Shown here: piece by piece, positions 34,492 to 46,439 of the stretch
Layout: every line of letters starts with the position of its first letter
Numbering within the stretch: position 1 is the first letter of the stretch
Notes under the pieces: model-generated
Seen by the model: the letters and a program-made list of their open reading frames with translations, nothing else
Databases searched by the model: none
What the model was told of the DNA's origin: nothing
Assembly (NCBI RefSeq): GCF_016802725.1
Contig: NC_052676.1
Coordinates: forward strand, 8,132,937-8,196,936
Length of the DNA stretch: 64,000 bases
Source of the DNA: Solenopsis invicta
Lineage: Eukaryota > Arthropoda > Insecta > Hymenoptera > Formicidae
Direction: 5' to 3'
Translations under genes and position numbers: made by a program

Positions 34492-34772
34492 CACACAAAA
34501 AAAGTGTCATGCGCGAAAAATTAGATTGATGTTTCCGTATGTATTTTGACGCTCTGAAACCGAATATGATCTCAGAATTACACCGTCAGGTCAGAATTTT
34601 TTTTTATCTTCAAAAATAGTGTAATTTGAAGGAATTTTTGCCATTTTTTGAGGATAAAAAAAATCTCTGATGATGCAATTCTGAAGTCATATTCGGTTTC
34701 AGGGCGTCAAAATACATAGGGATGTATAAGTGTAGTCTCTCGAACATGACACTTTTGTTTTTTTTTTGTGTG
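34492..34772. mobile_element. Inverted-repeat MITE (~281 bp)
   Basis: Arms pair from CACACAAAAAAAGTGTCATG at the left with the right end (...ATGACACTTTTG, T-run, GTGTG). Pairing continues through TATGTATTTTGACGC.CTGAA, ACCGAATATGA and CAGAATT, about 110 bp per arm with some mismatches. The centre is a short T- and A-rich loop. No coding capacity. Confidence 0.8.
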
Positions 34773-34997
34773 CGTGTTATTATCAAATAATGGAAATATA
34801 TATGTTTCTTGATGAAATTATATAAGCGAATAATACTTCTTTATGTGAACATATTATGTCTGTTTAACGTTATATAATATATCTCATTTCAACGTTTATA
34901 TTTAAAAAATAAATTTATTTTTAAGACAGGAACGTTTTTTTCTGTATGAAGCGGAAGACAGGTAAAGGAATGTTAAAACACATTTTCATATTACAGT

Positions 34998-35619
34998 CAG
35001 TGTTGGATAGTTACTAAATGTAAAAAGATTTTATGTATTTGAGCCAGTATCTAACAATAAGATACGTTCAAATTGGAGTATCTGTGTCTGTGTTTAAATA
35101 CAAAAAAAGTATTTGACTTACATTTCACATACATCTTTAGATATATTTTACATATATTTTCAAATACTTTTTATTTTTGGTGAAAAAGCTATTTGAAAAT
35201 ATACGCAAAAATATAACTTTTTGGAAGATTATTTTTTATCTGCCTGTGTATCTAACACCGTTACTGTGTGTAACAAAATGTTGTGCGCTTTTTAAATGAA
35301 ATCAATTTTTAAAATTTATTTTTGAACTAGGCGTATTACTTTTTCCCTTCCACCGATTACGCAGTACGTCGCATTTTAATAAATCACGTCTAAGCAATCA
35401 ATATTTCATTATTTTGCGTCTACAATCGGTTAAACAATATTTTAACAAATATCACTTTAAATATTTTACGCTTACTTAGGAATCACTATGTACAATTTGA
35501 AAGTATCTGAGTAGCTATCTGAGATGCTTTTAAAGTATCTTAGTATCCGTATACATTTCAATTTGTGTATTTGTATCTGTATCGATATACATTTTAAAAA
35601 AGTATCTTGCCCATCACTG
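34998..35619. mobile_element. Non-autonomous hAT element (622 bp)
   Basis: The left end CAGTGTTGGATAGTTAC and the complement of the right end, CAGTGATGGGCAAGATAC, are hAT-type termini. Flanks ATTACAGT and ACTACAGC are an 8-bp duplication with two changes. The interior is rich in GTATCTG/AGTATC words, common as subterminal sites in hAT elements. No transposase. Confidence 0.82.
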
Positions 35620-35739
35620 ACTACAGCACACAAAATTCTATTTGACTAAATGTGCACTTTGAAGTTAAACATATACGAAAAAATATATGTGTTTTTGTGT
35701 GCTGTGTGCATGTGAAAAAAAGATTATGAAACGTCGCGC

Positions 35740-36160
35740 TGACATGGCGCCACGTCATTTGGATGGAAATTCCCGCTGGTGACAGGGTGGTCTTCACATA
35801 AATCCCCTTTGTCTGGACGTTTATAATAAAGCGATAAAGCGGTCGGCATCGACTTCTGCGCCGCTATTCTTCCATTATGCCGCGATTTGTATTACATCGC
35901 GCGTATCAGCGAGACAATGGCGCATATCGCTGTGCGATACACGCACGTCACGCGTGCGCGTGCGATCGTTAATAAAGACCGTTGGCATGCATTTTACAAC
36001 GTCACGTCGCCGGCTCCCGACAATGCGGCCGAAAAAGCTTTCCCGGAAATCTGAAACGGCAACGGGTGAGAGAATCAATTTTTATGTTGCAAGGAGCTCG
36101 CGCGCAATTTTCCTCACCTCATTTCCTACTTTTCTTTATTCCAAATAATTTAAAAAGTTG
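35740..36160. other. CpG-rich non-coding island
   Basis: Dense CpG with CGCGTGCGCGTGCG (35949-35964) and a TTTATAATAAAG word (35819-35830). Opposing short frames only. Confidence 0.4.
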
Positions 36161-36689
36161 TCCGTGTAAGATTTGTTTACACACGTCGTTCATGAGGAAA
36201 TGACGAAATCGATATATAAACGAAACTTGCGCTATTAAATTCACAATGTTGCACCCAATTCAAATAATTTTTTATTAGTATGTCACGACTGCTACTCGAT
36301 ACACCATCAGTTTAACTAAAACAATTGAGTTGAGCAATTTAATTCGGGAAAAGTATTAATTTCGACTGAAATTGAATTCATTATTTACTTAGGTGCATAC
36401 ATTAACATATGAGCATCGCTTACTTTGAAGCAAAGCAACTCAGCGATAGAAATGGATTAAATGTGGTTGCTTTCCTCAACTGTACGTTTCGTATTAGAAT
36501 AACACATTTCAACGTATGAAAGTTAAGACTAACAAAATGTTATTCGACTTCAGGAATTAATTTAAATTTGTTCCTAATATTAAACATTGTACAATACGTC
36601 GAAAGTAAGGGAGTTGAACGAACACAATTTACTTCTTTAAAAAAAAAGCATTAGTTTTTTCTTATCTCTTTTTTTTTTAAATCCAAGAA
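36161..36689. other. Mixed AT-rich sequence, no gene
   Basis: The words ATTCATTATTTACTTAGGTG and TGTTAACATATGAG-like sequence (36370-36410), and the following GGAATTA.TTTAAA, faintly resemble the region 3' of the EcKL genes (1755-1960). Possibly an old, diverged fragment of that block. Confidence 0.35.
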
Positions 36690-37160
36690 CACGTGAAGAG
36701 AGAGAGAAAAAGAGAGGAAGAGTGTGATCCTGCGCGGGAGACGCGACGTATAATCCGGCGTACTCGCAATCATTCGGAAGACTCCGACGCGTATTCGTCG
36801 ACCTGTAAACTTCGATAAAGCCTCACCTTGGTAGTAATAAGGTCGGCGGTTGTAGGGCGTGGCTTATCAAGTCTCTCGCCAAGACTTCCGGCGAGACTCA
36901 CGAGCTTTTTAATGGCACGTAGGCTTGCCGGTAGCCCATGTCGAACGTGCGTCTGGCTACGTCTGGTAGGCTATGAAATGCGGCCGCCGCCGGTTTGTTG
37001 CTGCAAAATCAATATCGCTCTCCGCGTCCCTCTCGCCCCCTCACCGTTCTACCATCCACCGCGATCCTCTCTTTCTCGCTTTTCTTCCCACTTCCTGCTC
37101 TCCACCGGAAACGCTGCGAGAGAGAAACGGCTCGAAACGCGAGTATGAGATAGGCACCGT
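36690..37160. other. CpG-rich non-coding island
   Basis: GC-rich with overlapping short frames on both strands (up to 106 codons), none with a recognisable domain. Confidence 0.4.
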
Positions 37161-38999
37161 AAAATAATGTTAAAGAGAGAAAAGCGATAACTTTTTTCAA
37201 ATATTTTCTTTTTATTGAAAAAGCACAAAAAATATTGTGCAGCTCTTGATTTTATGAAATGTAAAGATGGGATATTTAACAACCGTAGTACGGATAGAAA
37301 CACGAAACCAGTTTTGAATATTAGCGAGGTACCGATTTCACCCTGAAAAATGGGTTTCATATTTTAGTACTGAGCCTGCGTTGGATCAGCATTAAAATGT
37401 TATGATACTAGCCCAATATATGGGTTGTTGTTGAACAGTAATATTGGCCCAATGTACTGTAATTGGATTTTTGATATCATATTCGCACTGAAATTGACAA
37501 AAGGAATATGTCGAACATCATTACTAAACTATTATACTGTCAATCGATTTTCGCACGCGGTATTATATATCATTATTGGGTACATATTACGGAATTGTTC
37601 GGAATAGATTTCGGAATTATTCCGTTTTCTCTAGGAAACACAATAGGAATCTAGGAAATAATTGAATGGTTTCTATTGATATCTATTCTGTAAAGTTCCA
37701 TATATGCCATGAATTGTTTCAGCGCGAAATAGTACGAGAACTCACCGCCAGAGGAGCACGCGGCTAAACTTTTTCTCGCAAGAAGAATATTATGTAATAT
37801 ATTATAATTAGTGCAACCCCCTTTCCCCGTGTAAAGCTCGACGCCTTCTCTCTTGCATTACAGCAGGGGTCTATACACTAAAGAACTATTGCATCAATGA
37901 GAATAAGTATTGATTCTTTTACGCAGTGTTAATGCAGTTATATCAACATTTGCTACGTCGCAATGTACAGTATAGGCTTTTAATATAATATTATTACTGT
38001 TACAATGTTAAATTAGTATCGATACTTAGTACTATTGCAATATAGAGAAGATTGCTATCAATTTTTTGTACTGTTATGACATTGTCCCATATCACAATTA
38101 ATAGTGTCTACTAATGGTAGTATTTCAAATCTTAGCTCATTATTCCACCAAAATTGCACCAGTATTGCACGGACGTTCAGTACTAAAATTAGTATTCAGC
38201 CAATATCTCATCGGTATTTAATTCTCATATAGAAATTGATTTCAGATTCTAATTAATTTTTTAAACAATGTTGGTGCATATTTTGCCCAGAGAATGAAAT
38301 TTATTTTGAGCTATGGACGTATACACTGAGAAAAAAGTTGTTAATTTGATTAAATATTTCAACATAATCTTTCTTCTTTAAAATTTAATTATCTCATGTA
38401 TTGTAATTAAATATATATATAAATTATATAAATTCTTACAGAAATTTTCAATCCAGTTGAACAATTTCATCATGTTAATAATTTTTTTCTCGGTATGCTC
38501 ATTGTCAGTGTATATGCTTAGAGTGAGAATAACTATTATTTTTGCCCTGGCCACACAGAGCGTTTTTTTATTGCACCGTTCTGTACCGAAAGGGAATTTT
38601 AGTTGTATATATCGGTAGCATTACCAAAGCAGTAATCATGACAATTTTCCCAGACACTAAAACGCTAACAAGTTCCTCTAACCCGCTTCCTCTCAAATGA
38701 TCGAACAATGAAGCTTGAATATTTATAAGATGAAGTTCTGCATTTAGTTGTTTCTCAGTAGCGAATGTTAAAGTAGCAATCGGACGTGAGTAATTCTCGT
38801 GCGAGTTACGACATTTAAACAAATTTATCCATTTGCTTTCGAGCAATCAGACAATGAACTTTGGATATTTACAAGATGAAGCCCCGTAAAGTTTCCTCAC
38901 CTCTCTTCTTCGAAAGAATTGGACGTGAGAGTTAATATCATCGGCGCTTCTGGTCATCAATCCTTATTTGAGCAGCGTAAAGCGCGCGAACTAGAGTGC
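37161..38999. other. Mixed intergenic sequence, no gene seen
   Basis: AT-rich with small mixed patches. The only structure noticed is the diverged direct repeat at 38690-38940. Confidence 0.5.
38690..38940. repeat. Diverged direct duplication (~145-bp period)
   Basis: GAACAATGAAGCTTGAATAT..ATAAGATGAAG (about 38701-38733) recurs as GACAATGAACTTTGGATAT..ACAAGATGAAG (about 38850-38882), and each is followed by a GGACGTGAG word at similar spacing. Confidence 0.6.
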
Positions 39000-39660
39000 T
39001 TAAAGAGCGAAGCAGTAAAAGTTGAAATTTCTCCATGGCACGCGGCACCGCATTATTAATCTGCACCGTCGTAAAACTACAGAATGCACCTTCCTCGCTC
39101 CCTCCCTTTCACCCTCCAGCCCCCGACATTTTTGTTTTTATCGGACCGCCGTTGTACGTAAATACAGCCGTTATATGTAAACGGCGCGGCGCGGCGGCCA
39201 GAAGCGCGCCAAAACCTGCCAGCTATTAAGCGATAGTTTAACACTTCCTCGTAACGATTCTTCTTCGTAACGAGTGCTCTCTCCGCAACGCGTAGTCGAG
39301 CGGCCTCAGGTGCGGGAGTCGGTCCCGGCTTTTACCCGATATTTCAATCAACCGACCGCCCGCGTCGTGTTTAATCGATTCAACGCATTTCCGAGAAAAC
39401 TCATTTAGATCGTTCTCCCCTTGCGTCGCGCTTCTACCCAACAAGATCAAGACTTGGAATCCGTTGGATAAAATGCTTGTTTGTGCGGTGCGTAATTTCA
39501 TTCTCTTTCGCTGTCCGCTCCGTCGAAAATCGTTGACCGGCAAATTGCGAGATTGTGGAATAGGTATTGGCGATTCGGGAAGCTCGTGAACGCGGAAAAT
39601 TTCGAATCCGGCGATTCTGGTAGAAATACGAGAAATTCGAGTAATTCGCAAAACCTTGTA
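39000..39660. other. CpG-rich non-coding island
   Basis: GC-rich block (GGCGCGGCGCGGCGG near 39182). The longest minus-strand frame (137 codons) is repetitive in Arg/Ile and Ser and overlaps a second frame of similar length, so I do not call it. Confidence 0.4.
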
Positions 39661-41169
39661 TTTGTTGGGTAATTATTGTTTTCGTTAGTATCGAACGATA
39701 TCCAGTAAGGATAAAATTATTATTGCATGTTATTATAATGATATTCAATAATACACAATATATTATCGAATGACATATAATAGTATGACATAATAATAAT
39801 TATAGTAATTTAATAATAGTTGGAAAATTAGATTAAATTTAACGTGTTTGTTAAAACACGTTGTCCACTGAAATTTTTGTGTTAATTTAGCACAAGATCA
39901 TAATCTTAAAAATGTAACGCTTCAACGTAATTTGGAAATAGAGTGAGGAAACATATTTCTTCACAAAAATTAACTTTATTAAATATATAATATGTTGACA
40001 CTTACACTTTTTATTTTTATCTTATGATTTGTTTTAAAATTACATTATTTTTATGCTATGTACTTATTTACTGATAAATAGTGATAATTAATTGTGTTAA
40101 TTTAATATTATAAAGTGTTAAATATAAACTTGACACGAAATATTTAAATAACCATCACATTATATTAAATTAATACTTGGATGCGTATCAAAATTTAACA
40201 CAGAAATTGTAACAAAAACCGATTTCAATAAAGTATTTTCTATTATGTATATATGTTTTCAAATATGCCATATTTTATGATGTATACGACATCGATATGA
40301 ATAAACTTTAACCATGACTTGGAGAAAATGTTTTCAAAACGTATCAACAAAATTTCGAATAATATCATATAACAAATAACTTTTCTAAAATATTTAGACG
40401 ATATTATTTTAAAATGTTTTATTTTAAAATGCTAAAAATACACATAAAATTCAAATGTTACGTTAATGTTTTTTAGTTACTGAGTAATTACTGATCGGAA
40501 ATAATTGTACAATACAATATAATAACATGGTATGCACGGAAAGAATGGCGTTTTAAAAATTTAGCTAAACACAGATCTAAAAAAGTTTTGTTTAATTAGC
40601 AGACTAAATATAGAGAATCAAGAAATTCAGTCACAAAATTTAAATAACCAACATTTTAAATATACAGTTTTGAAACAAATTAAAGTGAAATTTTAAAATC
40701 GATAGCAAAAAATGTTAGAAAGGAGACTTAAAGTTTTCGAAAGCAAAGCGTTCTCACGCAACATTGAAAGTAATTTTTTTTATTTTATGCGCATGATTTC
40801 AAAGTCAAAGACTTGTGTCAATTTTGCAGAATCGACTTGGAAATGGTGCAGTGGAGCGGAAGCATCGCTTAGAGAAAAACTTTAAAAGTAAAGTTTTTAA
40901 GATTTAAAATGCTTTTCTCTGAAAATTGTTCTACGATCATTTCTTTGACATAAATTTGTATTTCGACATTTTCATTAAAACTAATTCAATTTTATTAATC
41001 TCGCAATTTCAGAATAACTACTGATACTTCAATATTTACGGATTGTAGAAAGAATAATATCTGAATTAATGCATTTTATAAGGAAACTTTGAAGCTTAAA
41101 AGCTTTCTTATTTCAAGAAAGATTTAGCATTTTGAAAATGTGACGTTTCTACAACGATTTCAGAAATTT
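39661..41169. other. AT-rich stretch, no feature seen
   Basis: Strongly AT-rich. No frame, repeat or structure worth naming. Confidence 0.6.
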
Positions 41170-41600
41170 CTTTAAGGAAACGCATCGAGGAAATCGAAGG
41201 TCAAAGGAAATATGAAGCATATTGAAAACCAATATTTCAAATACCTAGGTATAATCGTTTTCACTGAGAAATTGCAAACCTTTAATACTTCTAATAGATA
41301 TTCTCTACTTTTAATATCGACTCCTATGAGATGCACTTTAAGTTCTCTAAACGTAGCGCCGGAATATACGGCAATTTCATGCACTTCGAGGCGACAGCCT
41401 GCAATTCGATGCATTTTGCAGAGCGTCTTTGAAGAAAGCAATGAGGAGTAAGAAGTTAAGGGGATGCTTGATGCAAGGGGGAAGTGGGTTAAGTGCAGTC
41501 CTAGGGCGCAAGTAGTCTCATCACATGACTCAAATCGTTTACTCCAGATTACGTTCGCGAGCGGAGAGAATTTGCGAAGATAGTGACGCACGAAAGAAAT
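41170..41600. other. Less AT-rich block with a 139-codon minus frame, unassigned
   Basis: The minus-strand frame 41172-41591 begins MRHYLRKFSPLANV and has a hydrophobic C-terminus. I recognise no domain, and a plus-strand frame covers the same DNA. It could be a short orphan gene or, more likely, another non-coding island. Confidence 0.25.
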
Positions 41601-43380
41601 TGTGCGACTGACGTTTTAAGTATGCAAGATGAATAATTCTTATATAACATGTATGTAAAAATGTGCATTATACGTAGGGAACATTTGTATTTGTGTTGAA
41701 ATCGGTCCTTGTTAGAATTTTCGAATTTTTCGAATAGCCGAGTGTTAATTTAACATTATGTCATAATGTTATTTGAATAATTTGAGTTAACTTGATATTC
41801 TATATTTCTTAATGTTGAAATATCGTAATATATTGATAAAAAAACGAAAAATATAAAAATAATATGAATTAAAAATTCTGTAGGATATATAAAATGTACA
41901 TGTTAATTTAGAGTTAATTTATTGTAACGGGGGATGATCTTGTAGATTATTAGCATTAGTATTATCAAATTTATTACCAAATTAATATCGTGATATTATT
42001 TTTTTAGCTTAATGTGAGAGCTGTGTTTTAAAATTGACAGCGGGTAGTTCGAAGCATTAGAAAATGTGTACAATATCACTCACGAATTTGAATATTATTT
42101 GAGCATCCGCTACTACCATTGTTGGACGTTTGTCAATTTTAATTAATGTAACATATTTTAATTTTAACATGTCACTATTTTCAGTTACTTTTCCCGTCAC
42201 ACTGAGATCTGTAGAACTCTGTAAATTCATCATATTACATCTCTGAACTAAAAACACATTTTTTAGGAACAAAAATACCATAAAAGGCTTTGTGTAAACA
42301 ACATAAATGACTAACAAAAACTAAAAGATATTTGATTAATAAAAGCCGGCACTGGGCGTTTATAATTATGTATAAAACATTTTTTCCGAGGTATTATATT
42401 TTACAATAAACTGCAGTATGATTATAGATAGGCTTTCGATTGTTTTATTACACAAATGAGAATGGTTACATATCAAGTCGATACATATAAACCTAGTGCT
42501 TTAAGTGTGGGGGGAATAACAAGAGACAGGAGCATCAAATTTTCACGAACTCATCCAAATAAAATATCATATTCCGCGTTCAATAATTTCATATTTGCAG
42601 ATTTAATACATATTTTAATACATATTTTTTAGCTCAAAATATATGGTACGAAAACAAAGACAGATAAACAAGAATAAAATATATTTTATTTTTAAGTAAT
42701 TGCAATTGTTTAAAGAAACGTATTGCAAAAATTCACAAAAATGACTACTTTAAATAAAAAGATATTGATTTTTTAAATTTAAATTTTAAACAAAAAACAG
42801 CGTTTTATTTTTTTTTACTATTAAAATAGTACGATATGAATTGCTCCAAAAGTTTATTTAAAGTATCAGAATTGATATTTTTGAAGAATCAACAAATCAT
42901 GTTTTTATGAATAATAAACAAAATTTTTCTTATTTAAACAATATAAAATGGTGAATAAGGGTTATAATAAATAAATATTATTATCCTGTATATAATTAAG
43001 AATCAGTTTTTAAAGAGAGTCCCGCAAGTTTCAACGTTTGCTCGTGTTCATATGCAAAACAAAAGAATATTACATTGCACATAATAATGCGTATAGATTA
43101 TACTTAAATAATTTTTTTTAATTCTATAATTTAATGTATTTACTTTTGTACTATCTGAAACTCAATAAACGTATATTCAATAAAAAATAAAGAATTATCC
43201 ATAATTCTCAAAACTTACGAGTTAGCTACGCAAAGGTACGAGATACTCTCTTTGAACTTTCTTACATTTTCACGTTGGGAATAACGCAAAAAATTCACCA
43301 AAGGCTTATCGTATCTATAGATAATTAAAGTATTTTCTTTGAGCTCTCAATCCAAGTTTGCAAAGAATTATATATTATAT
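41601..43380. other. AT-rich stretch, no feature seen
   Basis: No protein-like frame and no structured repeat. Ends at the LTR. Confidence 0.6.
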
Positions 43381-43719
43381 TGTTACGATCGACGAGACGA
43401 GCTCACCGATCACTCACGAAACAGGAACGAACGCGCGACACAAAATGACTTGACACACTTTCTTTTGCAAAAGCAACTCCGAATTTTGTTAGTAGCTCTC
43501 TTTATAATCAAACAGATAGCGGAATCGAAACCAACATCCATTCGCAGTTCCGCGTCTCTCCAAAGCGACACAACAACACCCGTTGGCAGGGAACGATCTT
43601 CTCCTGTCGCGCTCATGGATCGCCTCGCACGAATCGATAATAGCCGCTTCCACAGAGCGGGCACGCAATATTGCATCCCTTTTTAAAAAAAATTTGAGCT
43701 TGTCTCGTCGAGCATAACA
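43381..43719 (+). repeat. 5' LTR of a Ty3/gypsy-type retrotransposon (339 bp)
   Basis: Starts TGTTACGATC and ends GAGCATAACA, so the ends are the inverted pentamers TGTTA/TAACA with canonical TG...CA. It is followed within four bases by a primer binding site and then gag, the expected order. It is CpG-rich against AT-rich flanks. No 3' LTR is found in the window. Confidence 0.8.
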
Positions 43720-43722
43720 TTT

Positions 43723-43740
43723 TGGGAGCTTGTCCGAGAT
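43723..43740 (+). other. Retrotransposon primer binding site, tRNA-Pro-like
   Basis: TGGGAGCTTGTCCGAGAT starts with TGG, as required for pairing with a tRNA 3' CCA. It differs at a few positions from the classical tRNA-Pro site (TGGGGGCTCGTCCGGGAT). It lies immediately after the LTR. Confidence 0.65.
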
Positions 43741-43982
43741 CAGACGGTCGTGCATTTCTATTGTAAAAGACGAATGACCACTCGATTTATGGGGGACTCC
43801 CAGGCTTTGAATCCGGAGACGGATTTTGGTTCTGTGATGGAGGAAGTAAGGTTGCTTCGGTTGCTAAGAGAAGAAACGCGAGCAGAAGCGGCTTCTAAAA
43901 CACGAGATCTTAATGCGTCTTACGCAACGGGACAAGGTTGTTTATCGGCTGGAGGAGCAGCTTTGTCGTATGAGTTGTCGTA

Positions 43983-44122
43983 CAGTGCAGTGCAATAATT
44001 CGAAGAACCTAGCAGATGGCTGACTTACCGACGCCGCAGTCCAGCATATATTGTATAATGTTAGACTGTGGCGTCGATAAGTCAGCCATTTACTAGGCTC
44101 TTCGAATCATTGTACCGCACTG
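43983..44122. mobile_element. Near-perfect hairpin MITE (140 bp) nested in gag
   Basis: Arms of about 60 bp begin CAGTGCAGTGCAATAATTCG and are almost fully complementary to the right arm; only ~16 bp separate them. TA is present at both edges (43981-43982, 44123-44124), fitting a Tc1/mariner-type MITE. It interrupts the gag frame, so it arrived after the retrotransposon. Confidence 0.88.
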
Positions 44123-44640
44123 TATATCAGGCGAGTCAAATTTAAATTTGTTTGAGAATCACGACGTTTCTCTTAATAGGCTAATTTATAAATTCAAACC
44201 CGATACTTATGACGGGAGTGCTCCTTTACGCGAATTTCTCGCATAGTTTGGATTAATCGCACGGTCGGGTAATTGGGATGAGTCCGCGAAGATTGTGGCT
44301 TTAGCGGCGAGCCTAAGGGGCAAGGCACGTGCAATTTTGGAAGGGGTGGTAGAATTCGAGAGCTTACGATATTCCGAATTAGAGTCGAGGTTAGAATTGC
44401 GCTTCGGGGAGGGACATATAGCTCAGACGTTTTATACACAATTCATTAATCGAAGGCAGAAATTTGATGCAGATCTGCCTACTCTCGGTGCGAATCTTGA
44501 ACGATTGTCGCATTTAGCTTATCCGGACTGTTCTCTCGAGGTGCGGGATAAAACTGCGTGCGCGCAATTCATCGCGGTATTGTCAGATAGTTTCTTAAAG
44601 CAAACGCTGCAATTAGAGGCTCAGACTTTTTTGAGAGCCG

Positions 44641-44642
<2 letters not shown>

Positions 44643-44692
<50 letters not shown>
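44643..44692. repeat. (AG)n microsatellite
   Basis: A 50-bp AG run at the 3' edge of recognisable gag. Apparent Arg-Glu or Leu-Ser repeats in reading frames here are simply this tract. Confidence 0.95.
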
Positions 44693-44693
<1 letters not shown>

Positions 44694-44897
44694 AATGGCT
44701 ATTGAGGTTATTCGGGAAAATATTTTTTCACGAAAATTTGAAAAAATAAAGAAAGGAACGGGTTTTGAAAAGAAAGTAAAGAACGAAAACTTTAAGGGGA
44801 AAATAAATTTCAAAACAAATTCTGGGCGAGCACGCAACACTATAATAAAAAAGTTACAGCAATGTATAAAAAATCGCACTGAGTACGTTGTATAGAG

Positions 44898-45268
44898 CGA
44901 ACTAGGGTTAAAGGAAGTTATTATTAAAGAAATATGTTTCCACAATTCATTACATTTATTGTGTTAATTATTTACATAAATATTTATGTTATTTTCTTAC
45001 ATATTTATCTTAAAATTGAGCAAAAATTTAATGAAGTTAGTTTTAAAATACAGAATTTTTTATTGTATTTGTGTTTGTAGAGTAAAAAAAGATAATGTGG
45101 AATATTTGTTTTTAAATTAATGTTGTAAAAACTCCAATAAATTCTTAATTAAAAGCCATATTAGTGTCTAAAATATATGTAACGTCCAATTAACGAGTCT
45201 TCAAAATTTAATTTAGTATTAATAAAAAAAATTTTTTTAATGGAAGTCTAAAAAAAGGGAATATAATA
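44898..45268. other. AT-rich spacer, nothing seen
   Basis: Between the gag remnant and the TA-flanked element; no frame or structure. Confidence 0.6.
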
Positions 45269-46149
45269 GGATAAATTCGAGTAAAATGGCCATAGTTTTT
45301 TAAAATGCAAAAAATACATTTTTATTTGTGTTATTTTTTAATAATGTTTGATATATCACTTCACTGAAGCTTAAAGTTAATAATACTATTGAATTTAAAG
45401 AGAAAACACTTATTAGAAATCTAATATTATCAAAATATTATAAAACATATGCATTGGCCATCTTATCAGACTTTTAAGGAAAAGTTGTACTATGTGACAG
45501 TTTACTATACACGTTTTATGTTAAAAATGAATGTAACATTTTCTAAAGTGGTAAATAAAACTTACAATTTTATATATTTAGTAAACACGTACATATTTTA
45601 AATATATGTATATAATTATACCATATATGACTTACAATTAGTTATAATTATAACATTGCAATAGTAACATAAAAATAAAAATCTAATAATACAATAATAA
45701 AATAACAATTATAATTTTTTTAAAGTAAGGAAACAAAACAGATTTTTACAATTTGAAGAAAAACAATGTATGAAAATCAAAGTGGGTCATCTTGCCCAAA
45801 TTGTAAGGGAAAGATGATCATAATGTAATTAAATAAATAGTGGAAATAAAAGTACAAATTACAAGTCACGTTACAATTCACGTTCCTTTATTATATACGT
45901 AACGTAGATTATGGTAGTTTAACTGTAATTTATTCGACGTTATAGCAGTTTTTAAAGGACTACATGCAAAACTTTGCAGGTAGTCAAAAGTATGAAGTAT
46001 TACATAATATTCAGCATAAGGTTCTTTCGAATAGTGTACAGATATAAATTACTGTAAATATTGATTATCTTTCAGAATGACTACAAAAATGCATTGTTTA
46101 GCAATTATTGGAGAAATTACAGACTATCACCATTTACTTCAATTTACTC
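45269..46149. mobile_element. TA-flanked DNA element, copy B (881 bp, inverted)
   Basis: Reverse complement of the element at 24956-25851. Matching words include AATGTTTGA.ATATCACTTCA, GGCCATCTTATCA, AAAGTGGGTCATC and GAATTTATTCGACGTTATAG-type sequence in mirrored order. TA lies at both edges (45267-45268, 46150-46151). It lacks the duplicated subterminal ATGGCCATA segment present in copy A. No open frame. Confidence 0.85.
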
Positions 46150-46439
46150 TATGGAATACGTGTCAAATTTCAATAACAAATAACAAAATACTTAATGTGA
46201 GAGCTTGTTTATGTATGTAAATAGATTGAAATACGTACAGTTCTAAATTTTTTTATCTTTACTGTACAATGGCAACACATAAAAAATAAAATAGCATTAT
46301 TGTTGATAGACAATGAAAAATAAAATCAGATTTTAATTAATTAAATTAAAAAGTAAAACGTAAATATTATATATCGTCTAAAATATACATTATTATTCAT
46401 AACAGTACTTATGCATATCCATAATCAAGCTGATTATAT

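Larger units (their letters stand above)
43741..44897 (+). pseudogene. Truncated retrotransposon gag
   Basis: The frame from 43750 runs into a MITE (43983-44122). After it the gag-like frame resumes and carries a retrotransposon-gag pattern: a Y-DG-PL motif, then LAASLRGKARAILEG, then LRFGEGHIAQTFYTQF and LERLSHLAYPDCS (about 44195-44560). One in-frame TAG lies near 44236, and the coding similarity stops at a long GA microsatellite (44643-44692). There is no zinc knuckle, protease, reverse transcriptase, integrase or 3' LTR. It is therefore a 5' LTR-gag fragment, dead by insertion, nonsense and truncation. Sequence after the microsatellite is Lys-rich and may be decayed gag. Confidence 0.75.

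Noticed and set aside
39238..39651. 137-codon minus-strand frame
   Set aside because: Overlaps a second long frame in another phase. The start is built from an ATTCGAGTAATTCG-type repeat, and no family is recognised.
44613..44945. Arg-Glu and Leu-Ser repeat proteins
   Set aside because: Both are translations of the GA microsatellite at 44643-44692.
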